Shown piece after piece: positions 54,142 to 64,000 of a stretch of DNA of 64,000 bases (position 1 is the first letter of the stretch; the number at the start of each line of letters is the position of its first letter). Origin of the DNA: Pachyseris speciosa (lineage: Eukaryota; Cnidaria; Anthozoa; Scleractinia; Pachyseridae). The stretch spans positions 84,501 through 148,500 of the forward strand of contig JAEMWC010000124.1 of the NCBI GenBank assembly GCA_016490735.1, read 5' to 3'. Made by a program: the position numbers and the translations under genes. Below the pieces are notes generated by a model. That model searched no databases, had not been told where the DNA came from, and saw nothing but the letters and a program-made list of their open reading frames with translations.

Positions 54142-56507
54142 AGCATCCATGTCGTCGGGTCTGTAAGTAATGTAAGTAAGTGGTCAAAAAGATCGGATTA
54201 CAAATTATCGGAAGACCATCGTGGCCAATCAGATCGTTCGTGTATGTACCTACGTCAGTAATCCGAATTATCGGATAACGACTGAAGCCAATCAAATCGT
54301 TGTGTAAATTATGATTATCAATACGAGCGCCCGAGAGGGCGTTGTTGTCAAATTCTTAACTTTTTTATAGATTAAAGCGTTCAAGCTACGTTGTTTCGTG
54401 TGCTTTTTTCTACTCCCGTTGAGCCGGTATTGTTGTTGTTATTGTGGTAAAGTGACCAAGGTAGCCGGGACTCAAAGTCAAACTATCAAGAAAAAGTACT
54501 GCATGTGGCTACTACTGCAGCTTTTACGTGAAGGTGATGTTAATCTCAGTTGTTAATCTTGTGAGCTGAGAATATTAAAAGCGAGTCACGCAAGCTGTTT
54601 GCAACCCAGCTTTATCTGATCAGAGCTTCCGAATTTTCGCTCATAACACTGAATGCTAACTACCGTCATATCTGTATCCTTTATGCTATTTTTTTATTTT
54701 TTCGTGAGGAAAGGATTCTCGCCGATTTTAAGGCTCGTTTGATGGAATTCGAGAACGCATTGTTTATGTTCTAGCATCGTACTCAGCGTTATGTGATCGG
54801 AGATTTTATTTATAGGAGCACGGTCACAATATTTTGGGTCATTATTACAGAGATAAAAAATGCATTTAAACAATGCGAAAAAACAGTGAAATAACAAATT
54901 TTCAGGGAAGCTAAGCACCAAAGAGGCAAGAATAAATGCAACTATGGAGAGGATGGAGAAGATTGAAACGGGTTACAAATAACCACTTTGAAAAATTTAG
55001 GCTAATCTCCCAATTTTCATCGAATATGACCGTTTATTTTGTTGCAAAACCAAAAATGTTGGCTTCGAGCGCCATTTGGCAACACCAAAAATACGCAACT
55101 TTGCCTTGAAGGTTTCGGAAAAAACATCATTTGAAGCTAAAAGTCTACGTCGACAGCAAACTTGGACTCCACTTCTTGAAAGCTGTTCCACGTTTTCTTG
55201 CTCACCAGTTTAGCGCGACGCGGAAAACGCTTTTCATTCCACTTGAACTCACTGGTCTGTAATTTTCGCATTTGTAACCCAAAGGAATTCTGGGAAATTC
55301 TTGGATAACAGCCGCATGGGAGTCCGCCAATTTCCATTTCGGATATAGTGTCGAATCACCCGGTCCTGCTGACAAAGTATTTCACCGATTGCGTTATTTG
55401 CAAGTCGAAACTCGCCAAAATTATCATGCAAGGTCCCCGAATCACTCACGGAACGGCTAGGAACACAACTTCACTTCGTGAATTGCCATGACTCGATCAA
55501 ACAATTTTGGCGGCCCACTTCGTGTGAAATTGAAATTGCGACAACTGGCGTGACATGCGTGACAAGGAAGATAGAGCCTTCGGTGTTGTGGACCAGCAAC
55601 ATCGCCGTGTTAACCCCTTATATGGAATAGAAAGGTCTTGACCTTCTGCCCTCAGGACATTGCAAAAACGACGAGCAAAACGTCGGCAGTGAAGGGGTTA
55701 ATATTAATAATAAGCTCAACTGTGAATTCACACTTTTAGTCGAGTTTATTCTACATAACGTTTCACTAACGGTAACATAGTCTTTCAATCCGTTTGCATT
55801 TGGAAATAAAAATAGCTTAGTGCTAATTACCGTCATATCCGTGTTCTTTATGCTACTCTTATTTTGTCCTGAGAAAGAATTCTCGCTGATTTTAAGGCTC
55901 GTTTACTATTCGAGAACGTTTCCAGTGCACTTGCTTGTGTTCGTGTACTCGTGGTATCGTATGTCACAACACCGGCCGGTGAAAAACAATCGGCTTCTTT
56001 GGCCCTTGAAATTAACAGGTGTTGTGTCTCGAAAGACATTTCTTGTGTCCATAGGGGCATTATTTGACTCAATAAAAGAGATCTTGTAGTACATGGCTGG
56101 TTCGATTGTCATGGACGCCAGACACAGTTCGATTCAGAGAGCACTCTTCGGCTGGAAAACCTCCATAAACAGTCACTAAAATGCTCGAAAAATGGGCTAG
56201 GAAAACACACGTCACACACAGTAAGAGAGCTGCATGTACCTGTTGTCACTGGGTCGATAAGTATTCGAAAATAGAACCGATGATGACGAAGGGAATTGAA
56301 CAAGACGTCGGGTAGTACCGAGTGCAACCGGAAAGGTGGAGTGCTTACTTACACCTCTTCGAGCCTCTTCTAGGCTGGTAGCCACAAAAATACCGCAACT
56401 ACTATTCACCACACTTTTCACCACACTACTTCTTGACTGTTTTAGCTTATTAGGCAGTAGCCACGTGCAGTCCTTGATTGCCTCTTGTTGATATAATCCT
56501 GGTGTAA
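54142..56507. mobile_element. Foldback transposon, family D, copy 2, inside the LINE relic
   Basis: It begins TAGCATCCATGTCGTCGGG, like the left end of copy 1 (TAGCATCTTTGTCATCGGG), and shares GGATTACAAATTATCGGA, GCCCGAGAGGGCGTTGTTGT and the central block at 55740-56190. It lies exactly where the LINE reading passes from SIF to the MDF/GLLIF stretch, so it inserted into an existing LINE. The inner 54800-55620 differs from copy 1. The right end is more diverged than the left. Confidence 0.72.
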
Positions 56508-57997
56508 TGGACTTCATAGTCGAAGAAGATATCTCCGGTCTACTGATTTTTATTTATTTTCAAAAGGCCTTTAATTAGTTTGGAACGGAATTGTCTCCAA
56601 GGATGTTTTGAATCCATTTATTTTGGTCCCAGTGTTATTCGATGGGTAATGACTTTCTATAAAAGCATGCAAAGCTACGTCATTAACAATGGTATCACCT
56701 CCAATTATTTCACACTTGAACGAGGAGTTAGGTAAGGAGGCCCACTCTCTCCTTATCTATTTGTAGTGGCTGTTGAAACCTTTACTGTTGCAATTCAACA
56801 AAACTCGATGATTGACAGTATTACAGTTAGAAAGGAAGAAACAAAGTTTCAGTAACCTTCAGTAACAGTAACCTTCTCGGACGTCAACTCAGCTCAAACT
56901 CTTTTCAAGCTGCTTGACGAATTTAAGAAGCTTTCAGGATTAGCAGTTAATCCTACCAAAAAGGAAGGAATGTGGATCGCATCGTCAAGAGAAAATAAAC
57001 AAAACCCTTTGGCATTAAATGGCCAAGTGAACAATTAAAGCACTTAATTACTTCACGAAAAAAAGTTTATTGAAAAATTATATAGCATTAAGAAACCTTT
57101 GTATTTCTGGTTTGCAAGAGGTCTCTTTCTGTACGGGAAGGTCACAATAATAAAATCTTTGATTATTCCGAAATTTGTCTATGTATCCTCGTCGTTAACC
57201 ATCCCCAAGGGAGTCGTCACAGATTTGATCTAATTAATTTTGAAATTTCTATGGAAGGGCGTAGGCAAGATCACCCTCTTGTCAGTAGTAAACGAGTGTC
57301 ATAAAAGCGGTTTGAAAATGATTGATTTAGAAACTATGGTGGAATCCTTACAGCCAAATTCATGCAAACATGGAAATACTATTTACACCACCCGTTTAAA
57401 CGATTTGGCTGCCTATTCTTATTGCACTGCAATGACGACTCACAATTTCTTCTCAATTATATACCGGACTTTTTCAATAGCGGATAGAGTTTGGAGAGGA
57501 ATTTCAACAGAGAAAACTAGTTACAAAATAATGTGGAATAACAAAGACTCGTATAAATAATAGGCCAGTATTCTACAAAACGTTTTTCGAGTCCGGTTTT
57601 ATTTATGTAACAGGTCTTCGTTTTGATTTAAATATTACTGAGTCCTATAATATTACCGTAAAGATTGACAAAACAAATTCCCTAGTATGGGCAGGTCTTA
57701 GACATGCTATACCATCCCATTCGAAATCAAAATAAAAAACAATTCACTAGTAATAACAAAGCTTTTGACATCTTAATGAAAAAATCAAAAGACTATTATA
57801 CATTACTCAAAGCCCAATTTTCTAATCATTCGCTGGTTCTAAAACGTAATTTCAACTTCAGTGATATTCAGTTAGAAAACGTGTTTCGCCTGAAGTCTGA
57901 ACCGGAAACCCTAATACACCTCCTTTACGACTGCGTACACGAAATTTTTTGGAATGATTTTGAACTTTACTTTTACTTGTTATCAAAGCAAATTGTG

Positions 57998-58279
57998 AAT
58001 ATGTGAATGATCATCGCAGTTATGAACACTACTTAAGCAGTAGTGAAAATAAAGCCTGAAAAAACAAATTCAGGCTTGTACGGGATTCGAACCCACGACC
58101 TCTGCGATACCGGTGCAGCGCTCTACCGACTGAGTTCGAATCACGTACAAGCCTAAATTTTTTCAGGCTTTATTTTCATTACTGCTTAAGTAGTCTTCAT
58201 AACTGCGATGATTATTCACATATTCATTCTTTAATCCGCAGTTCAAATATATGATTTTCATATATTCATTTTCACAAAT
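57998..58279 (-). mobile_element. Foldback element with tRNA-Thr-like core, family C, copy 2
   Basis: CAAATTGTG is duplicated directly at 57989-57997 and 58280-58288, so this is a discrete insertion into the LINE relic. Inside, about 95-bp arms (ATGATCATCGCAGTTATGAA and TTCATAACTGCGATGATTAT) are inverted around a tRNA-like core near 58077-58150. The core has A box GAACTCAGTCGGTAGAGC and B box GGGTTCGAATCCCG, with anticodon-like GGT on the minus strand. Its tail sequence is shared with the SINE at 9612-9835. Confidence 0.78.
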
Positions 58280-58639
58280 CAAATTGTGTAGAGCTTGGTC
58301 TGCAAGGTGTTTTATTAGGTGCTCTCAAGGACCCTAGTAATGGCAACAAAATCGTGAAGGAACCTTCAGACGTAAAATGTTTAATTGCATCCAACATAAT
58401 GTATGGACTGTAGTTAAAGGTGGGTTCTCATGAGTTTTGGCTCACAAAGATTTTACAATAACTTGAAATACGTTCTTACAATAAGCATCAAATAATGCCA
58501 AAATGGGAAATTTTCAATGCCTCACAGCTCCTAAATGAGCTTAGGCACCCCCTCTTTTTTTATTTCAAAATTGAAGTTCTCATATGATAAATATTCAGTG
58601 GACAAAGTTTGAGCAAAAATATATTGTCACTTTTATTTC

Positions 58640-58900
58640 AGAGGAATTACCTTAAATACAATTTTTGAAAAGATCATGTACAATAGAATGAAATACTATA
58701 TTGACAAACAATCTATTATATTCCTCCCAGTGTGGTTTTCGTAAAGATCACTCGACTCAACATGCAATACTAGATCTTGTAAACGCAATATAATCTAATA
58801 TGAATCTAGGTATTTTCTCGTGTGGAGTCTTCAGAGACCTCAAGAAAGCTTTTGATACTGTTGATCATAACATTTTGCTTGATTTGCTCTCCATTATGGG
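58640..58900 (+). pseudogene. Reverse transcriptase fragment of another non-LTR family
   Basis: Plus-strand pieces in different frames read IFEKIMYNRMKYYIDKQSI, then GFRKDHSTQHAILDLVNAI and DLKKAFDTVDHNILLDLL. The 'QxGFRKxHSTxHA' and 'DLKKAFDTVDH' boxes belong to RT blocks of jockey/CR1/I-type elements and differ from the LINE above. Frameshifts show that it is dead. Confidence 0.7.
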
Positions 58901-59392
58901 TTTCATGGGCTTATTTAATTTCAGGTCTCCTTTTAACGGGGGGCTTCAAACCCTGTTTTCGTCTTAAAACAGTTTTTGTACAAAACTCAAACACCTACAG
59001 TGAAATTTAATTATCTAATGAAGAGCAGCAAACAGTATTACGTGTTTGAGTGTATATTTGTTTTAAAACAAACCAATTCGGCCATATGAAGTTGATTTCG
59101 CAAAAAGGAATAGGAGTGATTAATAACAACATCTCAGTCCCAAAAGGGGGAGGGGTCTTATTAGAGATGGGGGGGGGGGGGCTTATTACAAAATAAGACT
59201 TCAAAACGGGGGGCTTATTAGAGAGGGGGGTTAATAGAACTTTTACGGTATTTGTTATTGAAAGCCAAAGTATATCTGTGGGATTGCAGAAGATCTCAAA
59301 TACTTCGAAGCTTAACTGGGTTTAGGATAAGGATTCAATTAAATTTGAAAGGGAGACATACATTTGCACAAAGAACAACACTTTAAATCAGT

Positions 59393-59448
59393 AGTAGTAA
59401 TGTAATACACTCTAAGGCAATTGCCTTAGAGTGTATTGCATCACTACT
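59393..59448. repeat. 56-bp near-perfect palindrome
   Basis: AGTAGTAATGTAATACACTC followed by TAAGGCAAT and then the mirror TTGCCTTAGAGTGTATTGC, ATCACTACT. The arms are 28 bp with two mismatches and no loop. It ends 14 bp before the start of the ORF at 59462. Confidence 0.9.
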
Positions 59449-59461
59449 TTTTTCTGATGGT

Positions 59462-60123
59462 GTGATTTTACGAAACAATTTTATGGAAAAACTGTTTTTT
59501 AAATTGAACGTGCGTTTAAATATTCACATAATTAAAACAGGAAAGAATCACCATAGCATAACATTCTCGAAACAGGAAGTTGATGATTTAATACTCGGAA
59601 ACAAAGAATGGGGCCCGGGGTTCCCCGCTTATAGGTCTGAACTTGCCCTATTTGTTTTCAAGTCAAGATGGTCGTGTGATTTTTGCAACCAGTCACAATC
59701 GATAATGTATGGTAAACAGAGGAAAGGGAAAATTCCCTGAACACATTAATTGTATGTCAAGTAAGTTTATGATTTAGTTTATGATTGAAAGTGGTATGTC
59801 TGATTTGATGGATCTTGATTTGTAGGAGGTGTATGACACTGGTTATGAAAAAGACAGATGTGGAAATTGTAGATGGTTTTTACCATCAAAATGTGACTTT
59901 CATGAATGAAAAACTGCAATTAACCCCGGACTACTGGATGAAACTATATTCGAATTGCTGTCTACAGCGAGACAATGCCGTAGAATTGCTTAACGATGGA
60001 AAAACCGCTGAAGCGGCTCTTGAAGATTGGCCTTGTACAACTGGAGCACCAAATATACCACAGCTATTATTCGAAACACCTCCAGAAAAAAAGCGAAAGA
60101 AGCAGTGTTCAGCGGTTTCTTAA
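59462..60123 (+). CDS. Putative zinc-ribbon protein of a Polinton-like or other mobile element, frame-broken
   Basis: Two adjoining plus-strand ORFs (59462-59740 and 59815-60123) look like one protein interrupted by a stop or frameshift near 59740. The first ends with CDFCNQSQSIMYGKQRKGKI and the second begins with CRRCMTLV, so together they offer a CxxC...CxxC zinc-ribbon pair. The second has NEKLQLTPDYWMKLYSNCC and ends in a basic, nuclear-signal-like PPEKKRKKQ. I do not recognise the family. Its neighbour at 60151 and the facing polymerase-B relic suggest one mobile element. Confidence 0.45.
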
Positions 60124-60150
60124 TGCGACGCTGTTTTACTTATCCGCCAA

Positions 60151-60528
60151 ATGGAAGAACATTTTATTCGAGGAGAGATGGTGTCTATCGACGTTCCAAA
60201 TGTATTTCCAGAAGGCCAAGTCTCCTGGGCTGAGTATCAGGAGTATATCAGACGCTGCGATAACTGCTTTAAGACTGTTGAAAAGTATGTTCAAAATGCG
60301 TTTATCTACGGATGGTGGGTTAGTCGAGCATTTGACAAGTTTCAAGAAGAAAAGAAGTTTAAACAAGTTTCTGGTAATTTCGATAACTGGGTAAATACAC
60401 GATGCCAAGTTAAGCCAAACAAGCACGGCAACTACGAAAGTTTTATAAACTTTTTTCCCCGTATAAGAAGGTGTTGCGATGTAAGCTATCATTTATATGG
60501 TTCGACAATATTGGGGAAACTGTTGTGA
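60151..60528 (+). CDS. Unknown ORF next to the zinc-ribbon ORF
   Basis: This 125-codon ORF opens MEEHFIRGEMVSIDVPNVFP and contains SWAEYQEYIRRCDNCFKTVE and FDNWVNTRCQVKPNKHGNY. It starts 27 bp after the stop of the preceding ORF, as in a compact element. The region from RRCCDVSYHLYGSTILGK onwards seems out of frame, so the protein may be truncated. No function is assigned. An alternative is that it is the C-terminal half of the same decayed gene. Confidence 0.45.
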   Translation: MEEHFIRGEMVSIDVPNVFPEGQVSWAEYQEYIRRCDNCFKTVEKYVQNAFIYGWWVSRAFDKFQEEKKFKQVSGNFDNWVNTRCQVKPNKHGNYESFINFFPRIRRCCDVSYHLYGSTILGKLL

Positions 60529-60613
60529 TGTATTTTAAGACTCATGAAAAGGCCTAACTACCTTGGATTCATGAAATAGACTGTGCTTCTGACAACTGCA
60601 AAATATAATATAA

Positions 60614-60704
60614 CCGGCACAACTGTGCCGTGATGTCATAACAGTAATGTGTTTGTAAATGTGATTCAAACTTGTATGTAGGCCGGCACAGCTGAGCTGT
60701 GCCG
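60614..60704. terminator. Two GC-rich hairpins between convergent genes
   Basis: CGGCACAACTGTGCCG (60615-60630) has 7-bp arms. CGGCACAGCTGAGCTGTGCCG is a 21-bp palindrome (60684-60704) with 10-bp arms around one base. Both are followed by TGAYGT. They lie between the plus-strand ORFs ending at 60528 and the minus-strand polymerase relic ending near 60730. That position fits transcript-end hairpins for both sides, but it could instead be a replication or packaging site. The function is inferred from position only. Confidence 0.45.
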
Positions 60705-60729
60705 TGACGTAATGACTTTGGTTTGTTAC

Positions 60730-61880
60730 TAACCGTACGGTACTGTGTCCATACAATCTTCGTTGGTTGATTTGGTAGCTCTTTTGTCGTAGCCGAATTT
60801 GAATACTTTTTCACAATATTCGTTAACTATTTCTTTGTTCTTTCGAGTGATCTTGTTTTCATTTACGATTGTTATATCATTGATTATCACCATATTTAAA
60901 ACTATAAGATTTCGGTCCTGTTGAAACGAATTGAGTGATTGCTTCTCCTGATAATTCGTCAATTAATTCACGTAACATATCATCTGTTTTGATATTTTTC
61001 CTTCCATCATCGATGTATATGATTGAATCAGTACTATCTCTATTGTAAATTTTGACAAACTTGGAAATCTTTGATATTTTTTAGTTGACACTCATAAACT
61101 TCAACGTGTTTGTATCCGGCAGACTTTATCATTTCGCGTTCAATAGTATTTTTATTTAATGTTCCCATGTCTTTTTTCTTCTTATTGTTTATAATATTTG
61201 ATCGATAGCAAGTTGGGCAACCATGCGTAAAACAACCATAGTATTCATATACAGTAATATAATTTTTTTCTCACAACCCATCTACTTTATAAGTTTGTTT
61301 ATTTATAATTATTTGTTTTTGACCACCGTTTAGAGCATGTTGAATGTGAATATTATTCTTAGACGCCATGTAGTCTAGCCACATAATAGACGGTTTACTA
61401 GGTACAACAGCAATTGTTTTCTTAGACATGTAATTCGCACGATAACTTGCCGTACAAAGACTAGCAATTGTAATATACCTTAACGGATCAATATTTTTTT
61501 TATAATTTTATAAAGTCTTCTCTAAATTTTATTATTTATCTTCTGAGTATATCTACATCTGTTCTGCAATATTCAATTATCTCTTTGGAAATCAAAAACA
61601 TAGTTGTTATTTTACACGTTCCTCATACCATTTCGAAAATTTCTCTCGTTCATCAGATTTCATTTGATTGTATCCATAATGTTTTTTAACTGGTATATTT
61701 CCTTTACAACTTTTGTTACACGCTTTGTTAAAGTAATGGGGAAATATCCTTCTTTGAGTTCATCCAAATCAAATGTTTTAGGGAAAGCTTTTAAGAGCTT
61801 CTGCCTGAGAGACCGGGGCAGACTTGGAAATGAAGGTTGGCCGATTTCGCTTAAAATTGGTACACAAAGTCGTTGTGTGG
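60730..61880 (-). pseudogene. Second polymerase-B relic (Polinton/adintovirus type)
   Basis: Minus-strand fragments in several frames run from high to low coordinates. FPKTFDLDELKEGYFP (about 61735-61790) and the CRTDVDIL-like region near 61560 belong to the exonuclease side. KPSIMWLDYMASKNNIHIQ and YEYYGCFTHGCPTCYRSN (61210-61400) match the conserved 'HGC..C' box of these polymerases. YSFKYGDNQ near 60890 is from the C-terminal side. Multiple frame breaks and stops are present. It faces the plus-strand ORFs at 59462-60528. Confidence 0.75.
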
Positions 61881-61888
61881 ACTTATGT

Positions 61889-62307
61889 AAGGCCGGTTAC
61901 AGACGAGCAAGTTTTCCTTGACAAGTGTCATTGACAATTTTTATTTGCTCATATTTATGAACGACAAATTTTCTTTGAAAAGTTTTGCCTTCACAAGTTT
62001 TATTTGCTGGTGTGAACGAACGAACAAGTTTTCTTTGGCAAGTATTCACTGTAGCCAGCAATTCAATTACACAGCGGACAACATTTTATTTGACAAGTTT
62101 TCCTTGTCGACCCGTACAGACGAACAAGTTCTGCAATGTGTCAAGTTTTTCCTTGGCAAGTGCACTTGTTCAAAAACTAGCATGCTAGTTTTTGAACAAG
62201 TGCACTTGCCAAGGAAAAACTTGACAATTTTGCCTTTACACACCAGCAAATAAAGTTTGTCAAGTCAAAACTTGTCAAGGAAAACTTGCTCTTCTGTAAC
62301 CGGCTTA
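61889..62307. mobile_element. MITE with GGCCGGTTACAGACG ends and an 88-bp perfect palindrome
   Basis: The left end AAGGCCGGTTACAGACGAGC pairs with CTCTTCTGTAACCGGCTT at the right. The inside is built of repeated words ACAAGTTTTCCTTGACAAG in both orientations. At 62139-62226 two 44-bp arms form a perfect palindrome centred on GCATGC. No ORF of its own is present. It lies directly upstream (minus sense) of the polymerase relic. Confidence 0.85.
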
Positions 62308-64000
62308 ATATGCCAAAGTTTCAGCTTCAACGACCTTTTTATAGCCGAGGTCTGGATATCAGCCTCTTAGGGGTCCCGAGAGGCTGATTTTCAATGCAAT
62401 TTTGGCCACTTTTCAATCTCCCTTTTAGCAACGTACAATTGATTTCAGACAAAACCAAAACCATATTTGTAATGCCCTATCCTTAGACTTCTATGAGTAA
62501 AAACATCGGCTCATGTGAGTATTTCGTTAGGCTGTGGCTGTTATTACAACTTGGTCCTATTTGAATCATATGAGGAGCAACCGGAAATGGCCTGTTTTTG
62601 AGATCGTATATTTCCATGCCCATGTTTTATATCGTTAAGTCTTAGTATCCCTGCAAAGTTCAGCCCTTAGTTTAGTAATATCAAGAAAAAAATACTGAGG
62701 TTGAGGCTTTTTTATTAAGGAAAAACTTACGAGAAGATGACTAAGCAGGATACTTCCGGTAAAAGTTTTAATAAAAGTTGCCTGTATTAATCAGCTATTT
62801 GATTTCGATTAATACTTTTCTTTCTTCTAAGTTATGATTTAGAGACTCTGAAGTTAATTGTAACCGAAAAACCTCTCCGTTAATTAGAAATTTTCATGTG
62901 ATTTTTTAGGACAGATCAGAGTTTGGTCCGACAAAGGTTATAAAATTCTGGGCCGAAGTCTTGAAAATTAAGGATAATGGAGCTGCTTTGATGAAAAAAA
63001 AAAAAGATATATATCTAACAACCCATCCCCTGCCGGCTAATCTCAATGCACCATTGCATCTTTTTGTCACAACTGCAATAATAAGTTTATCTTTTTTCAT
63101 TCAACCCGTTCCACGTAGCAAGTCTGTGGCCCCGGGTAATGAAGCGCTAATCAATCAGGAAATAAGCCAAGCTTTGTGGTCTCATTTCGTGCTATAACCT
63201 ACCTGTTTGGGACTTCAGTATTTTCTGCAGAAAAAGGAAATATCAGTCATTCTAAATGCAACCACAACGTCTGTCGTGACGCCACTTGAAAATCGCTTTG
63301 AACCTTTAGTAAATTTCGAATATAATTATAGCTAATTTTCTAATGCAAAATGCAGTCTGACTCTTCCAGTCTATATGCAAGGTCTCGATAAATTCACTCA
63401 CTATAAACGCTTGCCTGGCTTCACGTTTAGAGGCATGCCCCTTTCCTATAATCCCTTCGAAGTGAAGCAACATTAAAAACCTTAGTCCCAACGATAAATT
63501 GGTCGTGAGTGCGTCGTTGCGAGTAATGAAAATTCAGGTTGATTCATACCGTCTATAATAATGATTCATACCGTGTATAAATTCGTCACGACATGCGAAC
63601 CTATCTGTAGTTTGCTGGCTGTGATTGACTTGGAATTCACTTTTTTCGCGTCTAGTTTCGTCTCCGTCATACTGCAGAGAATGATTATGTATAGAGCTTG
63701 CACGAGAACCTGAAAAACGAATGGATATGATTTGCTGAAAGGGAAACAATGGATGTCACGTGAGCAAGCTATTTGACACCGACAGGGAACAGAAATAGTA
63801 TCCCTCGACTGAAATCTATGGTTGGGTTGGGGTTGCATATATTACGTCAGTTGCTTTGCCCTGCGGGTCGGTTGCTTGGCTTAAGGCTTGGTCTGGGTTT
63901 GGGTTGATTTTTGGGCGTCCACAAGTCACGTGACATATATTCTCACCACACTGCAGCACCCTGGGGCAACTGGCCAGACGGTCTTCGTCGTTGTTGAACC
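62308..64000. other. Unassigned right-edge sequence
   Basis: Short overlapping ORFs show no recognised motif. I looked here for the missing HECT C-lobe and found nothing. The minus ORFs near 63534-63838 overlap each other and carry no family signal. Confidence 0.4.

Larger units (their letters stand above)
53600..58440 (+). mobile_element. Decayed LINE of the same family, split by two insertions
   Basis: Plus-strand fragments match the intact LINE ORF2. Near 53630-53700 SFTWNQTSSMVCCRLNYWLI matches the endonuclease. Near 53760-53870 [20 protein letters not shown] matches the start of the RT. At 53940-54035 [20 protein letters not shown] matches, and at 56530-56570 and 56600-56760 the RT core continues to RPTLSPYLF in broken form. 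The zinc-knuckle end (IHLLYDCVHEIFWNDF) is near 57915-57965, and the tail is at 58289-58440. Stops, frameshifts and an internal deletion between endonuclease and RT make it dead. Insertions at 54142-56507 and 57998-58279 split it. Confidence 0.8.

Noticed and set aside
1..64000. CRISPR arrays, bacterial operons, riboswitches or ribosome-binding sites
   Set aside because: The window is eukaryotic nuclear DNA. No regularly spaced identical repeats or bacterial signals were seen.

Overview
This window is nuclear DNA of an animal, most likely an anthozoan cnidarian such as a stony coral. That placement is an inference. It rests on one large spliced gene with close vertebrate counterparts, AT-rich introns with GT-AG borders, and many palindromic MITEs, tRNA-derived SINEs, a LINE and a Harbinger transposon. 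No bacterial operon structure is present.

The backbone is one plus-strand gene, a HERC1-like giant HECT ubiquitin ligase, running from at least 8481 to 53215. I assembled 34 exons by hand. Every exon-exon junction keeps the reading phase except one, in the HECT region. The domain order is that of HERC1: an upstream linker, a UBA domain (about 12.0-12.17 kb), a Cys/His-rich module (16.36-16.63 kb), a helical linker, a WD40 propeller (19.9-29.9 kb), a second RCC1-like propeller (32.3-41.0 kb) and the HECT N-lobe (41.5-53.2 kb). The 5' half of the gene and the last HECT exons, including the catalytic cysteine, are not in the window. The exon set covers about 2,480 codons, roughly the C-terminal half of a protein that is about 4,860 residues in human.

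The introns hold most of the mobile DNA. A 4.56-kb antisense LINE (36045-40604) has an intact 1245-codon ORF2 and 11-bp target duplications. A 6.95-kb Harbinger/PIF element (41858-48808) carries a broken DDE transposase and a broken Myb-like accessory gene. A 2.4-kb long-inverted-repeat element sits at 26662-29099. There are about a dozen MITEs or hairpin elements and at least two SINE families. An 835-bp near-identical tandem duplication (49461-51130) breaks the HECT reading frame and looks like two haplotypes assembled in series, although a real duplication is possible.

Both flanks are graveyards. The left 3 kb holds decayed minus-strand genes of a Polinton/adintovirus-like element (protein-primed type B DNA polymerase plus small accessory genes). 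The right 10.5 kb holds a decayed copy of the same LINE family, split by a second copy of the long-inverted-repeat element and by a tRNA-bearing foldback element. It is followed by an RT fragment, then a second polymerase-B relic facing two plus-strand ORFs across a pair of strong hairpins. A MITE with an 88-bp perfect palindrome comes next. I see no operon-like or defence-like system. The most unfamiliar part is the 59.4-60.7 kb block: a palindrome, a zinc-ribbon ORF, an unknown ORF and two hairpins.
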